DNA of 64,000 nt from Rotaria sp. Silwood1. Lineage: Eukaryota > Rotifera > Eurotatoria > Philodinida > Philodinidae. The notes beneath the pieces were generated by a model. It did no database searches, was not told where the DNA came from, and worked only from the letters and a program-made list of their open reading frames with translations. This document shows positions 31,679 through 43,033 of the stretch, in pieces. The DNA is taken from assembly GCA_905250075.1 (NCBI GenBank), contig CAJNOP010000089.1, positions 459,115-523,114 of the forward strand, given 5' to 3'. Every line of letters begins with the position of its first letter. The first letter of the stretch is position 1. Made by a program: the position numbers and the translations under genes.

Positions 31679-32030
31679 TCCCGTCGCGATTCGCAATATG
31701 CCCAATTCCAACTCAGATCTCACTGGTTCCAAGTACAACTCGATGAGCTCTATCTAACGTACTACTTTTTTCCGAAACGATCTCTCTTTTCCGGTAAAGA
31801 CCTCTTTTTCCGACAAAAAAAGCCGTGAAAAAATGGCCAAAAAGAACCAAAAACCGTCGCGATTCGCCCAGGGACCGATTCCAAATAGAGCTGACGAGCT
31901 CTATCGAATGGACACCTTTTGAGCTCAAAGCAGTGCACCCAACCCTCGGAAACTGGGCCACAAGGGTCCAAACAAGGCTTTTTCCCGGCATATGTGGCAC
32001 GATTCGCCCAACAACTGACTCTAACTAAAC
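31679..32030. repeat. GC-richer block with internal direct repeats
   Basis: A motif CGTCGCGATTCGC, followed within about 10 bp by an ATTCCAA-type sequence and then by GAGCTCTAT, occurs at about 31682 and 31855. A third, weaker copy (GGCACGATTCGCCCAACAA) lies at about 31995. Base composition is clearly richer in G+C than both flanks, and open frames occur on both strands. It is probably a fragment of a dispersed repeat of unknown class. Confidence 0.45.
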
Positions 32031-32116
32031 CAACATTGGTTCAGAGTAGCGATCAACGTGATCTTTCGAATGCATACAGCGTTCGCTCGATATTGATAAA
32101 AGGTTGGTGAGAAAAT

Positions 32117-32275
32117 CACTGACTTATGTGTGACTTAGAAATTTTTTTTCTTTTCTCCTCATATGTGTGATTAATACTCCACTCTGATAATATAATTACA
32201 TCGAAGAGCAGCACCCTCTCTATTCGAATCGTTACGAAGCGGTAAAAAAATTTCTAAGTCACACATAAGTCAGTG
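32117..32275. mobile_element. 159-bp MITE with perfect 32-bp terminal inverted repeats (CACTG ends)
   Basis: Both ends carry CACTGACTTATGTGTGACTT followed by AGAAATTTTTTT in inverted orientation, with no mismatch over 32 bp. AAT occurs directly on both sides (32114-32116 and 32276-32278), fitting a 3-bp target duplication. CACTG/CACTA termini with a 3-bp duplication suggest the CMC (CACTA) superfamily. It has no coding capacity. Identical arms imply a recent insertion. Confidence 0.8.
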
Positions 32276-32278
32276 AAT

Positions 32279-33060
32279 GTTTTTAAACTCCTTTTTTTTT
32301 AAACAATAAATAAAAAATCAAAATAATAGAGATAATTTTATGGCGATTGATGAATTTTTCTTCAAGTAGGCAATTGGTGTGTGTAAACAGAAATGATGAA
32401 GTATTGAGTTTATAATAATTTTGTTGAATGAAAGAAGAATGGAATTCAAAAACCTTAAAAGTCGAAATTAATGCAATTAAATCATGTCAAAAGGTGAAGC
32501 ATTTTATCATTTTTTTCGTGACAAATATATTTATGTTTTTGATCATTTTTTCTTGTCGTCTTGATCAAATGATCATATATTGATTTTATGCCTGATCCAT
32601 TCAAATGATTATTGAAAAAGGTTTCACTTTTTATTGCTGATAAGATTTTGGCCTATTTCGTACTCAGCTATTTTTTATTATATAGAGATGAACTAAAACT
32701 GGCTGATTCATCTAATCAACAAACAAAACTCTGATTAAAATTTTAAACTATTATTTTTTTTGTTAAATATGTGTTGTAAATTGTTTTGCATTTATGGTTT
32801 ATTTTTTTCGAACTTGTAATATAATAGATTCAATTTTTTTTTTATTCTTGACATAATATTCAATCTTTTTTTATTTTATATAATCTGCATGACCCAACAT
32901 TACAGTATCATTTTTATTTCAATAATAATTTTTTTATATTAATCTCGGAAGAAGTGAAATTATCATTTTGCTTTATATCAAGAAAATAGGATAAATCATC
33001 AGATATATATTTTTGAGAAATATGATACTAGAATAGGTCAACATGAAAAAAGTCAAAGGG
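32279..33060. other. Intergenic, nothing recognised
   Basis: Very AT-rich, with many T- and A-runs; no coding or repeat structure stands out. Confidence 0.4.
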
Positions 33061-33310
33061 CAGGTTCGATCCTGAACGTACTAGAATTTTGGAAGTAAGG
33101 TACCTAGAAGCACTGTGCAACGGTACCCAATTGAGTATCTGATTAGTACCTTGAAGTATCCATTTGCTAAACATTTTGTAGCAGGGTACCCGCCCAAGTA
33201 CCTCATAAACACCTTAAAGTACCTGAAAGTACTTCAGTATCCCAAAGTTCCTGTGACATACTGGTAACAGGGTACTTTTTTGGGTACCCTTAACCCAGTA
33301 CATTCTCTAG
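33061..33310. repeat. GGTACC/AAGTACC-rich repeat
   Basis: Within 250 bp there are more than ten copies of AGTACC/GGTACY motifs on both strands (for example AAGGTACCTAG, GGGTACCCGCCCAAGTACCT, GGGTACTTTTTTGGGTACCC). This resembles the subterminal motif arrays of small DNA transposons. Clear terminal repeats or target duplications were not found. GGTTCGATCC at 33064 resembles a tRNA B box, but no tRNA fold surrounds it. Confidence 0.45.
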
Positions 33311-34219
33311 GGTATATAAATCCGAATTTATTAATGATTGTTCGGAGTGTTGTTTTAAATGAAAAAAATATTGAATTTTTCTCTTGTTGAAGAAACTGTG
33401 GGAGATTGATTTTCTAAATTAGGGATTCGTCATAAAAGTCATCATTCACTGATAGTATTATTATCGTTGAATGTAAATAGTACAAAATTGTTTTAGACAC
33501 CCTGATGAGAAAATTAAAAAAGAAAAATTACTGAAATATTGGTAAAATATGAAATGATGACTATAAGGTAGTCGGGATATGGTCGATATGAATACGTAAA
33601 AGTTTCTATGTAACTGATATAGGGAAACAATAAGCACGAACGTCGAATAAATAAATAGTTTGTCCAAAATTGAATATGAAATTGAACAGAGAAAAAATAA
33701 ACACAATAAAGTCACAAAAGTATTTTTAATCTTTCATTATAATTTTCTCGTGATAAGCGTCATCTGCTAGCAGATTTTTCCTCACTACGATAATACTTAA
33801 TATCCGCCATTGACATCTAAATTGTATAGAAAGAAACTGATTTAATGAAGCTACTAAAAATCTATGAAGTCGAATGAAGATGGGTTGCATGCATTTATTT
33901 ATTTGTTTTAGAAAATCGAATATGACAATCAGTTAAAAAATTTATCCGGAATGAATGTTTAAAAAGAACGACCATGGTCAGATTTAGATATTCATAATAT
34001 GAAAACAGAATGATAGAAGATATTTCTTCTATCTAACAGTCAATTTAGAACAATTTATAAAGTTCATTTTTTCAGGAATACTGACTTGAATAATATAGAC
34101 ATATGAAATAGTAATACTCTTGATTATGCATATCTGAACGAATTGCTCATAGCCATAATATGGGTTGATGTTTATTGGCTGTTAATCGATCAGCATTGGT
34201 ATAGTATTCGAACCAGGAT
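33311..34219. other. Intergenic, nothing recognised
   Basis: AT-rich DNA without supported genes or repeats. Confidence 0.4.
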
Positions 34220-34560
34220 CAACGTGAAGTAACAACTTTGGATGGTAAATAAAGACCAGTAGAATGTAATAAATGTGGCTCAGCTATGTTAAAAGGAATG
34301 GAAAAGTTTGCATCTGGGAAAATGTAATGCTTTCGGTCACGCCAATCCTGGTTCGATTTTCAAATTAGGGAATTAATACAGGATAACAACAAATGTATGG
34401 TTGTAGTATACCCATTGGTCCGCTTGGAACACAAGTATAATAACAGCAGCAGCAGATATACATTGTTTGATAAATGAGAAAACGTCGAATGTTGTGTATG
34501 GAAGCTGTTGTTTGCGAATATTCGACACACTGGGTAACTGAAGACGGTCGTCGTCTAACT
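34220..34560 (+). pseudogene. Weak coding relic with a zinc-ribbon-like CxxC, cut by a palindromic element
   Basis: The plus strand reads REVTTLDGK, a stop, then RPVECNKCGSAMLKGMEKF, and later in another frame EYSTHWVTEDGRRLTRYL, which runs directly into the target duplication of the palindromic element at 34571. Multiple stops separate the parts. No family is assigned; part of this may be chance. Confidence 0.25.
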
Positions 34561-34570
34561 CGTTATTTAT

Positions 34571-35128
34571 GAGTGCCTACAAATTTGTCGAATACAAAAA
34601 ATGTCGATCGCAAATTTGTCGATAAAATTTGTCGAAAAAAAATTTGTCGATTCGACAAAATTGGAATCCAAATTTGTCGAATTCGACAAATTTGATTAAA
34701 AAATGTCGATTATTGTATTGTAACATTCCTTTCGATGAATTTCAAATTCAATTATGATCACCTAAAATGTGATTTGGAATCAAGTTGGAATCAAGTTGGA
34801 ATCAAGTTGGAATCAAGTTGNNNNNNNNNNAATCAAGTTGGAATCAAGTTGGAATCAAGTTGGAATCAAGTTGGAATTAACTTGGAATTCCAAGTTAATT
34901 CCAACTTGATTCCAACTTGATTACAAGTCACATTTTAGGTGATCATAATTGAATTTGAAATTCATCGAAAGGAATGTTACAATACAATAATCGACATTTT
35001 TTAATCAAATTTGTCGAATTCGACAAATTTGGATTCCAATTTTGTCGAATCGACAAATTTTTTTTCGACAAATTTTATCGACAAATTTGCGATCGACATT
35101 TTTTGTATTCGACAAATTTGATGTTTCC
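34571..35128. mobile_element. Palindromic (foldback) transposable element with 11-bp tandem core
   Basis: Arms of about 195 bp (34580-34775 and about 34925-35119) are near-perfect inverse copies, rich in AAATTTGTCGA blocks. They flank an array of the 11-bp unit GGAATCAAGTT (direct from 34776, inverted after the GGAATTCC centre at 34884-34891). An exact 10-bp direct repeat CGTTATTTAT (34561-34570 and 35129-35138) marks the target duplication. Long arms with a 9-10-bp duplication fit Mutator-like or foldback elements. The array contains a run of 10 N (34821-34830), an assembly gap of unknown true size. It encodes no protein. Confidence 0.85.
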
Positions 35129-35138
35129 CGTTATTTAT

Positions 35139-35640
35139 ATACCTGTTTGTCAATATTGACTTCCGAGAAAATCATGCATGGTTTTTCCAACATAATTAAT
35201 ATCATCATCAATAGCACAGAAATAATTTGCAAATAATTATGCTTAGTTTAACAGTTTCATCACCTGCAATTATGAAAATATTTTTCCAAGATGTAAGTGA
35301 TAAAAAAATATTCGTGACAGTCATCATATTATTTTGTCATGGCGTGAAAAATTCAATTGAAAAATGGAAAAAACCAATATGAGCATACCGGTATGACTTG
35401 TTATTGCCAACCAATATCATTTCTCATCTAATTTGCACATGTATATTTTTTTTATTTGCTACTTGGCTATATAACTTGCATGGTTTTTTCTTCTACTATT
35501 AGTCACATGTAATCATGCACAATAATTAATAATTATTAATAGAGCACTTTGTTATTTTGATCAATGAATGAAATTTAAATTACAAAACGATTTTATTGAA
35601 ACTAAAGAAAAATATTGTATCGTCGAAAAAGTTGAATAAT
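35139..35640. other. Intergenic, nothing recognised
   Basis: AT-rich DNA between the palindromic element and the Cys-rich relic. Confidence 0.4.
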
Positions 35641-36000
35641 CTGAAGCTTCTTGTCTTTGACGATTTACTTCTTTGAATCGATCAAGTTATTACATTGTCC
35701 TTTATCGTTAATCTATTTGAGAGTCTTGTTTATGATTGAAAATCAGCTAAACATAATCAACGAGACTCATTATGACATTTAATACAAGTCATATGATTAT
35801 AGGCATCATGTTTTTCTATATAATGTGGAAAATATGAACATTTCCTGTATTATAATCGCGTTTAACATCACATGCGAGTTCTGAACAATAAAAAGCTTGT
35901 TGAATATGCTGAAAGAAATCCGAATTACATATCGATCGATTCAAATGTTGACAATTATTAATAGTCAGACAATCAAACGCATGTGAATTTTTTATTATTA
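35641..36000 (-). pseudogene. Cys/His-rich relic, RING/IBR-like
   Basis: The minus strand reads HAFDCLTINNCQHLNRSICN then HIQQAFYCSELACDVKRDYN, followed by a stop. After a frame change it continues YIEKHDAYNHMTCIKCHNES, another stop, and CLADF. The Cys/His spacing (in particular HMTCIKC with a following CLADF) recalls IBR-type zinc binding in RBR ubiquitin ligases. The assignment is tentative; the frame is broken at least twice. Confidence 0.35.
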
Positions 36001-36596
36001 TAACATTTGTTCACTGATCTTTTTCGCTATGTATTCATATAGCTTATGGAAGACTCACTATAGAGACGCTTAGAAAAATTGCATCTTTTTTTACGAAAAC
36101 ATCAAGTCTAATTTAAAAATATGAGGAATGACTCATGAATTTCGAGTAAGAGTCTTTAAAATCATGATTTATACAAACGGTAAGTGCATTTCATTGTAAT
36201 AGTCGTTCTTTTTTCTATTTTCTATTTTCTCTTTTAATAATTATAGAAATGCCAATAAAACATGGCTATTGGATTAGCTATAAAACTCACCTAAAGGATT
36301 ATAACAATAGTTTGATATTGACTCAAGAGAAATTAGCATACTGAAGAGAGAAAGATCAATAAATACAATCTTTTCTGCGCAAATAACGACAAAATCGAGA
36401 GATAAAAGTTTTTCTACTTCATCTATACGACAACATGCCTGCAAAAAGAAGAAATAATAACGATGCAGCTTCTGTTACAAAGATTTTGTATAAATTACCG
36501 TGCTAATCTAGTATAAAGAAGCCATCACCTATACGTACGGATTTAACTATAACAATTGATAATATATACTTTCTGTTAATTGAATAGATAACAAGA
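36001..36596. other. Upstream region of the SLC13 gene
   Basis: AT-rich. A TAG-type acceptor (TTAATTGAATAG) ends at about 36587, just before the SLC13 ATG at 36597, and could be a leader-intron or trans-splice acceptor. A 23-codon frame from about 36434 is not considered coding. Confidence 0.35.
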
Positions 36597-39500
36597 ATGC
36601 CAATAGTAACTTGGTTAAGGCAACGTTGGCGTTTGCTGTTACTCATTCTAACACCATTGATCCTACTTCCACTACCTATTCTTATCAATAATTCTGTATG
36701 TTAATTCATGTGTGTTGTTCAAACTAAAATTTGTCTACACTCGTTCTTTTTTTGTTCTATAGCAAGCTCGATGTGGCTATATTGTAATTATTCTCTCCGT
36801 CTATTGGATTTCCGAAGCAATACCTTTAGCAGTTACTTCATTATTGCCACTTGTTCTCTTTCCAATGGTAAACAAAATGTATTCAAAAAAAGCTATATAG
36901 TGTTTAAATGTGAAATAAGTTTAAATTATTTTAATTGTAATGAAGAAATTTTGTCTATCTGAGTCTTTAACGTTGTTGTCAAATTATTATGTCAAGATGT
37001 TCTTCATCTTCTTTAGGACTCAATAGCATTATTTCACATTTCTTGTTCTATACTTCAAGAGTCACTAGAATGAATCTTTCTCAAAAGCAGGATATCTTAA
37101 TTGATTTGTGATATTAATATTTTTCTCTAGGCTGGTGTTCTAACTTCGGAAGACGTGGCACCTCACTATTTCAACGACATTATTGTACTCTTTTTCGGTA
37201 GTATGGCATTCGGTTGTGCTGTCGAAACGGTCAACCTTCATCATCGTATTGCTCTATTCGTATTGAGTTGGGTTGGCACAGCAACTAAATGGTATAGGAT
37301 AGTTTTATTAGCTCATTTAACGATGATATTAATGAACCGAAAGAGTCAATTAACTAATTTCAGTTTAGAAGCTTTTTTTCTCCTAAATAGATCCCATAGT
37401 TATAAGGAAAATCAAAAAAAGATCAATCACAAGTTTACTCTTTCCTCAGATATTGAATGTGTCTAATAAATAATTAGGATCATGGCTGGTATGATGGGAG
37501 CTACGGCGTTTCTTTCGATGTGGATGAACAATACTGCATCGACATCAATTATGCTGCCTGTAGTGTTAGCCATTATTGAAGAACTCGATATTTACAATGA
37601 AAATTCTCTCAATAGTCCACAAGAAAATATACAGACCGCAGTTAATATAAATGGTAGTAGGACGCTCGATCATTAATTACTGTTTTCTGTACATGCAACT
37701 GTGTTTAGGTGCATTTAATACCACAGATATGGAAGAGACTGGTGAAAATAAAACTAGTGAGATCGATCATACTACTCAAAGCATCGAACCAGTGTAAGTA
37801 TACGAAATTAAACATTCTCACTATGTATGGCTTTCTTTTCTTTACATAGAAAACCAGAAACATCAGTAGTAGTAAATACTCGCTTGAAATTACTATGCTG
37901 TAAACGGCAGAAAGTTGAACACATCAACACATACAAGAAACAACATGATCAACTAAAGAAAGGTGATGTTCTTCTTCATTTCTGATGTTGTGTTGTCTCC
38001 ATTTCGATATATATTTCTACCTAGGATTTCTTCTTGGCATAGCCTATTCATCATCTATCGGTGGACTTTCTAGTTTAGTTGGTACTACACCTAATATTTA
38101 TCTCAAAGGTTTTGTAGACAGGTAAATCGAAAGAATAGAGATAATCACTGACTCTACTTCATGTAATATAGTAACTACAATGGTACTGGCTTTCGCGTAA
38201 ACTTTCTCAATTTTCTTCTCTTTGCTCTACCAGTTGGAATATTAATGCTTGTACTTTGTTGGTTATGGTTACAACTGCGTTACAACACCAAAGAGTATGT
38301 GTTGATCATTGATCATATCGTACATTCTGCTAGAAAAAAACACAACCTTGATTCATCTAATTATTTATAGACTCTTCCAATGTCGGCCTTCTGCTGAAAG
38401 GCATAAAGCACAAATTAAATTGAAGGCAATACTAATGAAACAGTATAAAGATCTTGGACGACCAAAGTGAATCATGCGAAGAAAAAAGAAAAGCTTCTAC
38501 TTATGCATGCTTCTTCTCTACTTTGTAGATGGAGTGAAGTCATCGTAGCTGTCATATTCATTCTGTTGATTATTCTGTGGGTAACAAGAGAGTTTTCCGA
38601 TAGAACAGGATGGAGTGTGATATTTCAGCGCAAGTACTTACTTAATTCTTTTTTTTCAAAGAAAACTAAACTTGAAAAGTCTATGATTTTTTTTTCTAGG
38701 CACATCAGTGATGGTACTGTAGCTATTTTCTGCGGAATACTTCCATTAATTTTACCAGATAGCAATCCATTTAATCGTAGGATATTTTTACGATTGTAAA
38801 TCAAATATATATGTATGCTGATGAATGTTTTCCTTCGTAAGGACGACATGATTGGAAATATCAGCCGATCGTTAAATGGACAGATTTGGTACAGCATATT
38901 TCATGGGGTGCAATCTTTCTACTAGGTGCTGGTCTTGCGTTAGCCGCTGCTTTTCAAGTATGTTGAGGTGAAGACAATCATATGATAAGCATATGCCATT
39001 GAATTTTAAGAAATCAAAATTGTCGAATAGCGTGGCACAAGCCCTTGGCTTTCTGTCCAGTATACCTCGAGCTGCTGCTGTTATGATCATAATAGTCATT
39101 AGTGGTTTCTTCACAGAAGTGACATCGAATACAAGCACAGCAACTATCTTTTTTCCCGTACTCGATTCTGTGGTAGGTAAAATAGTTGATTATTGCTACC
39201 GAATCAATGTGTATTTTGAAATTCAAAAAAGTTTTTCTACCAAGAACTCTACGTCTCAGAAAGAGTTTTTCCACATACAAAAATCGTAATCATTTCTACT
39301 CTAGTTGAGAACGTTGATGTTAAATGTTTTTCTATTTGTATACTACAATCAAATGATAGGCAACTTCGTCTGGCATACATCCTGCATTCCTCATTCTTCC
39401 ATGCACATTGGCTGTGTCTCTTGCCTTTATGTTGCCCATAGGTGAGTATTGACATGAAATTCTATAAGACAACGTTGAGTCTTCATTTCATACAGCCACA

Positions 39501-39761
39501 CCACCAAATGCCATCGTTTTTGCCAGTGGTACTCTTCGAGTTATCGATATGGTGAGTTTGCCATTGTTTTTATTCGCGTATTTAACTTGATTGAAAAATC
39601 TCTAGATCAAAACTGGTATAGTAATGAATCTTATCGGCTTTTTGGTCATATTTTTGGCTGCTAATACATGGATGATAAAAATATTCGATCTAAACGATCA
39701 AACAACGGCATCGTTCTTCAATACGAGCTCCATCGTTTCTAATCCTACTCGCAGTATTTAA
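36597..39761 (+). CDS. SLC13-family sodium-dependent carboxylate/sulfate transporter
   Basis: Plasma-membrane sodium symporter for di-/tricarboxylates or sulfate. Sixteen exons rejoin without a frame break to 602 residues, the normal size: 36597-36695, 36763-36867, 37131-37291, 37478-37653, 37709-37793, 37850-37962, 38025-38121, 38172-38294, 38371-38466, 38529-38633, 38700-38776, 38842-38957, 39011-39172, 39360-39441, 39496-39551, 39606-39761. Family marks are the N-terminal YWISEAIPLAVTSLLPLVLF, the first SNT-type loop MWMNNTASTSIMLP, GGLSSLVGTTPNIYL, the second loop EVTSNTSTATIFFPVL, and the C-terminal LPCTLAVSLAFMLPIATPPN. SNT is NNT in the first loop and SNT in the second. About 11-12 membrane helices are visible, with a hydrophilic loop around residues 165-250. 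Substrate class cannot be set from sequence alone. Confidence 0.92.
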
Positions 39762-41030
39762 CTCTTTCTCAACGAAATAGGCCATGTGTATATTGACTTT
39801 CTTCTCGCGACAAAACTATGCCCCTTTTGTTCGTTTTGATAAATCAGAAAAGAGTTTAAAGACTCTATCAAACGATATAAAAAAAGTTGTGGAAATAGTC
39901 CAATGGATTCGATTTTGATCGAGTCGAATAAAAAGACATAGAATATCGAAATAAGATCAAAGAATCGATTCGAAGTTAGTTGAATAATTTTCGTAGTTTA
40001 ATATAACATTATTAGGATAGTCACACATGCTATGAAACGACTATAGAATTCAATGATTCTATAAATAAGTAAAAATTATATGGAAGATTTCAATCATTAC
40101 GAGCGATTCAAACGATTCTTTCAAACCATTTGACCAACAAATTGAATGCCTATTCAATAGCTTTTCTTTTTCACTTCTGTTGGTTATTGCAAAAAAAGAT
40201 ATATAATAACCTACATTGTGATTCACGATGACAATATGCGGTGGATGTGAATTTGAGCATATATATCGTTTGGGAGCGGGTATATGTATGATTGCAATCA
40301 CCCAGTACAATTTATACATATCTTTCAACACTTATGATCGGACCGCAATATTCTAGATTATATCATATTAAAAGTTTGTGTTTAATTCAGAATATCTTAC
40401 CAGAAACAGTGCACACTTGTGTCTTATTCATCAACAAAATCATACCATACAGTGTGATGTACACATAACCAAAGATATCCAACTCTCATCTAGTTTTGTT
40501 TGTCTCCCTATCTCAGTGACTAACCAAGATATATAACGTCATCGAAGTCCATAGTATTAGCATCAGTTAATGAAGTCGAGCACGGCAAATTACTCTTCCG
40601 TCAAACCGAATAATTTATCTTTTTCAAAGTGGTTTTGTAGTAGCTGATAGATTGCATATTTGTTAAAGTGAACGATAACCCCTTCTATCACTTTGTATGA
40701 ACCAAATGGATGAAAAGACCAAGCCCATGATGCTGCTTAATGTATGATCCGTGCAAACTAAAGTATTATCAAACTCAAGTTTAGTCTAGAACCGTAACTT
40801 ATCATTCTTGCACATCAGAGGAATGGCACATGCCACGGTTTGATCTCAGTGAACATATCGGAAGATTTAAATTTAATTTGTAAGTTGTATATTATTGAAT
40901 CTCTTCGTCTCACTCATTTAGAAAAGCCAACTATTATAAGAGTACTGCTCATTATTCAATTATTATTTTTACATTTTTTGTTGCTTTGTCTCTCCAGAAT
41001 TCGACTACTATCTTTTTGTTTATAAGTAGT
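39762..41030. other. Intergenic, no gene recognised
   Basis: 3' flank of the SLC13 gene, then AT-rich DNA. Open frames at 40059-40331 (-) and 40840-41025 (+) lack coding character, although the second might be a decayed 5' part of the following relic. Confidence 0.4.
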
Positions 41031-41880
41031 TATGATAGTATCCCGATGCACGAACACAGCACCCATGCACTACCGCAAAATCCTACCAACAGTTGTCTTC
41101 AACCAGAATCAAATAAGTTGTGGAATTTTAAAACATGGAGTTGAATGCAGAATAAACGCTACGTACAATTCCAAAACCATGCTAGCATTTCAGAATATTG
41201 TAAAAAAGGCTGTAGATAAAGGATACAGAGATTAAAGTTTAGTTTATTTCTCGTTTAACAATTGGATTCATTTTTTTTTATTTGAATTCCCAACGGAACA
41301 TATGTCGGTTTTGGTTGATATCCTCGAACAAAAGTGATTATTGTTGAGCATGGACGAAAAGTTAGTGAAATTACACTCGCTGATGGTAAAGCGATTAGAT
41401 TCAATCCAGATTCTAAATCCATCAAAGTTTTCTCTATAGGCAATGAGCTTTTTGTTGAAACAACCTGAACTGGATCCTACGGTTGATTTTCCGTTAAACA
41501 TCTTACCAAATCTCATACGAGATAACAATACTTTCAGAAAGAAAACTACATCGACTACTCGCTTTTCTTTTTGGTGAGATTTACTTTCGTTTCGATGTTC
41601 CAATTGCTGCTTTCTTAGGACTCAGAAGAGAAACAAAATGATTTGTCCCAAAAGTGACAACTTGGCGACCTAAAAACGGTGACCCATTTTATGATCAAGT
41701 GGGACTTGATGCAGTCGAAGAATTGATGAGAAACAAATACCGTGGTATTCCTCACTGGGATAAAAAATGAAAACTTGACATTGACTCAAGCACAACAGTT
41801 TAGCCAAAAATATGAAAATAATTGGCAGACTTTCTGGATTTTCCAAAAACAAAGGAATCTTGATTGTGTCTTTTTAAATC
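41031..41880 (+). pseudogene. Relic of an FAD-linked sugar-lactone-oxidase-type enzyme
   Basis: Readable pieces in order: SCGILKHGVECRINATYNSK with MLAFQNIVKKAVDKGYR (start of an FAD-binding PCMH domain), PNGTYVGFG, VIIVEHGRKVSEITLADGKA, a middle part with VPIAAFLGLRRETK, VTTWRPKNGDPFYDQVGLDA, and the C-terminal RGIPHWDKK followed by QQFSQKYENNWQTFWIFQKQ. The PHWxK ... W..F ... FLN ending is characteristic of aldonolactone oxidases (ALO/GULO type). Stops interrupt it, for example after KGYRD and after VGFG, and frame changes occur around 41460-41640 and 41769. It is beyond function as it stands. Confidence 0.5.
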
Positions 41881-43033
41881 TTTTTATTTCTGATTTTTCA
41901 AATTAATTTATAAGGAAATATTTCCACTCCACAATACAATCACAAGTCGATAGTCCAATCGATTTATTTTATTTATGTCATTATTATATTGCAAACAAAT
42001 AAATTGCACTTTACTTTGTTCAAAACTTAATTAAATCAATCATATTGGAAATCAAATATCCATCGTAGCACATTAAATTCTTTAGTTCTCTGAGGCATGA
42101 TTTAAAGCTTGAATTTCATTTCTAAATATATTGAGAATCAATAAAGTTTCTTTACAAGACTTCAGTTAATTGACAATTAGAAGTAAATATTTAAGATTAA
42201 CTATTTTAAAAGTCAATGATTGCAATAATTTGAATTGTCAAACATGAAACACTGATTTTTGCAAGGGAGTTGACGATTTCGTGTTGAAAGAGTCTCAATT
42301 GTTTTCTGTAGTTATTGGATACACATTTTAACATTCAAAGTGACTGATGCGACTAATGGACATTACCTTGAAACGTTACACATATAGTAATTTTACTTGG
42401 CAACAAGTAAATTATCTTTTATATATTTCATCATTCAGCAAGTCATTGTTCGACTTATAATTCATTGTCTTATTTCAGAGATTCATATTGTATTATTAGA
42501 ATTATATATACAATCACTTCGTATGTTCTTTCTGATGGAAAAATTTTCATTGGATGTTGAATATTTCAATAATTACTACTCGTTTAGTTAAAATTTGATC
42601 TGATCATGTTTATTATTATCATCGAGTATATTAAGAAGAATTCATCAGTAAAGAGATAGAGCGAAAATCAAAGATTGACTTTCCTGTTGCTTTTGTTAAT
42701 AATTTTCTTATTTTATTATGCACTTGATTCAAGGCAAAAAAAAAGTAAATTACAAGTCATAGATTTATATCAATTCTGATTTAATGTCTTTGTAATCGTT
42801 GGATTTTTCTAATCATCTAGAGATTTTTCCAAATTAGCTGATATTGAACGAACAGAATTAAGATCACTTGCTCGGCTCAAACTAGCCGATTTAGTTGACT
42901 AAAATAGAAGAAAAATAAACAGAATAATTAAAGATGAGTTATTTTGTTTTTTTCTTTGATAATGGTTTAGGGAGAAAAAATGTGTCGCATACGATTTTAT
43001 GTGTAAAGGAGTTAACTAAAAATGTATGTATCT
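41881..43033. other. Intergenic, with orphan exon-like pieces
   Basis: A plus-strand acceptor at 42820 is followed by a 25-codon open piece (DFSKLADIERTELRSLARLK) ending in TAA at about 42901. Weaker pieces lie near 42480-42591 and 42652-42720. They could be remains of one lost plus-strand gene. No family is assigned. Confidence 0.3.

Noticed and set aside
33060..33080. GGTTCGATCC, tRNA/SINE B-box-like
   Set aside because: No A box at suitable spacing and no cloverleaf; chance or part of the GGTACC-rich repeat.
36434..36507. ATG frame MPAKRRNNNDAASVTK upstream of SLC13
   Set aside because: It stops after 23 codons and cannot be spliced in frame to the transporter; the ATG at 36597 fits the family start.
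42820..42901. Acceptor followed by a 25-codon open piece on the plus strand
   Set aside because: It looks like a last exon, but no upstream exons could be joined; left as an orphan piece.
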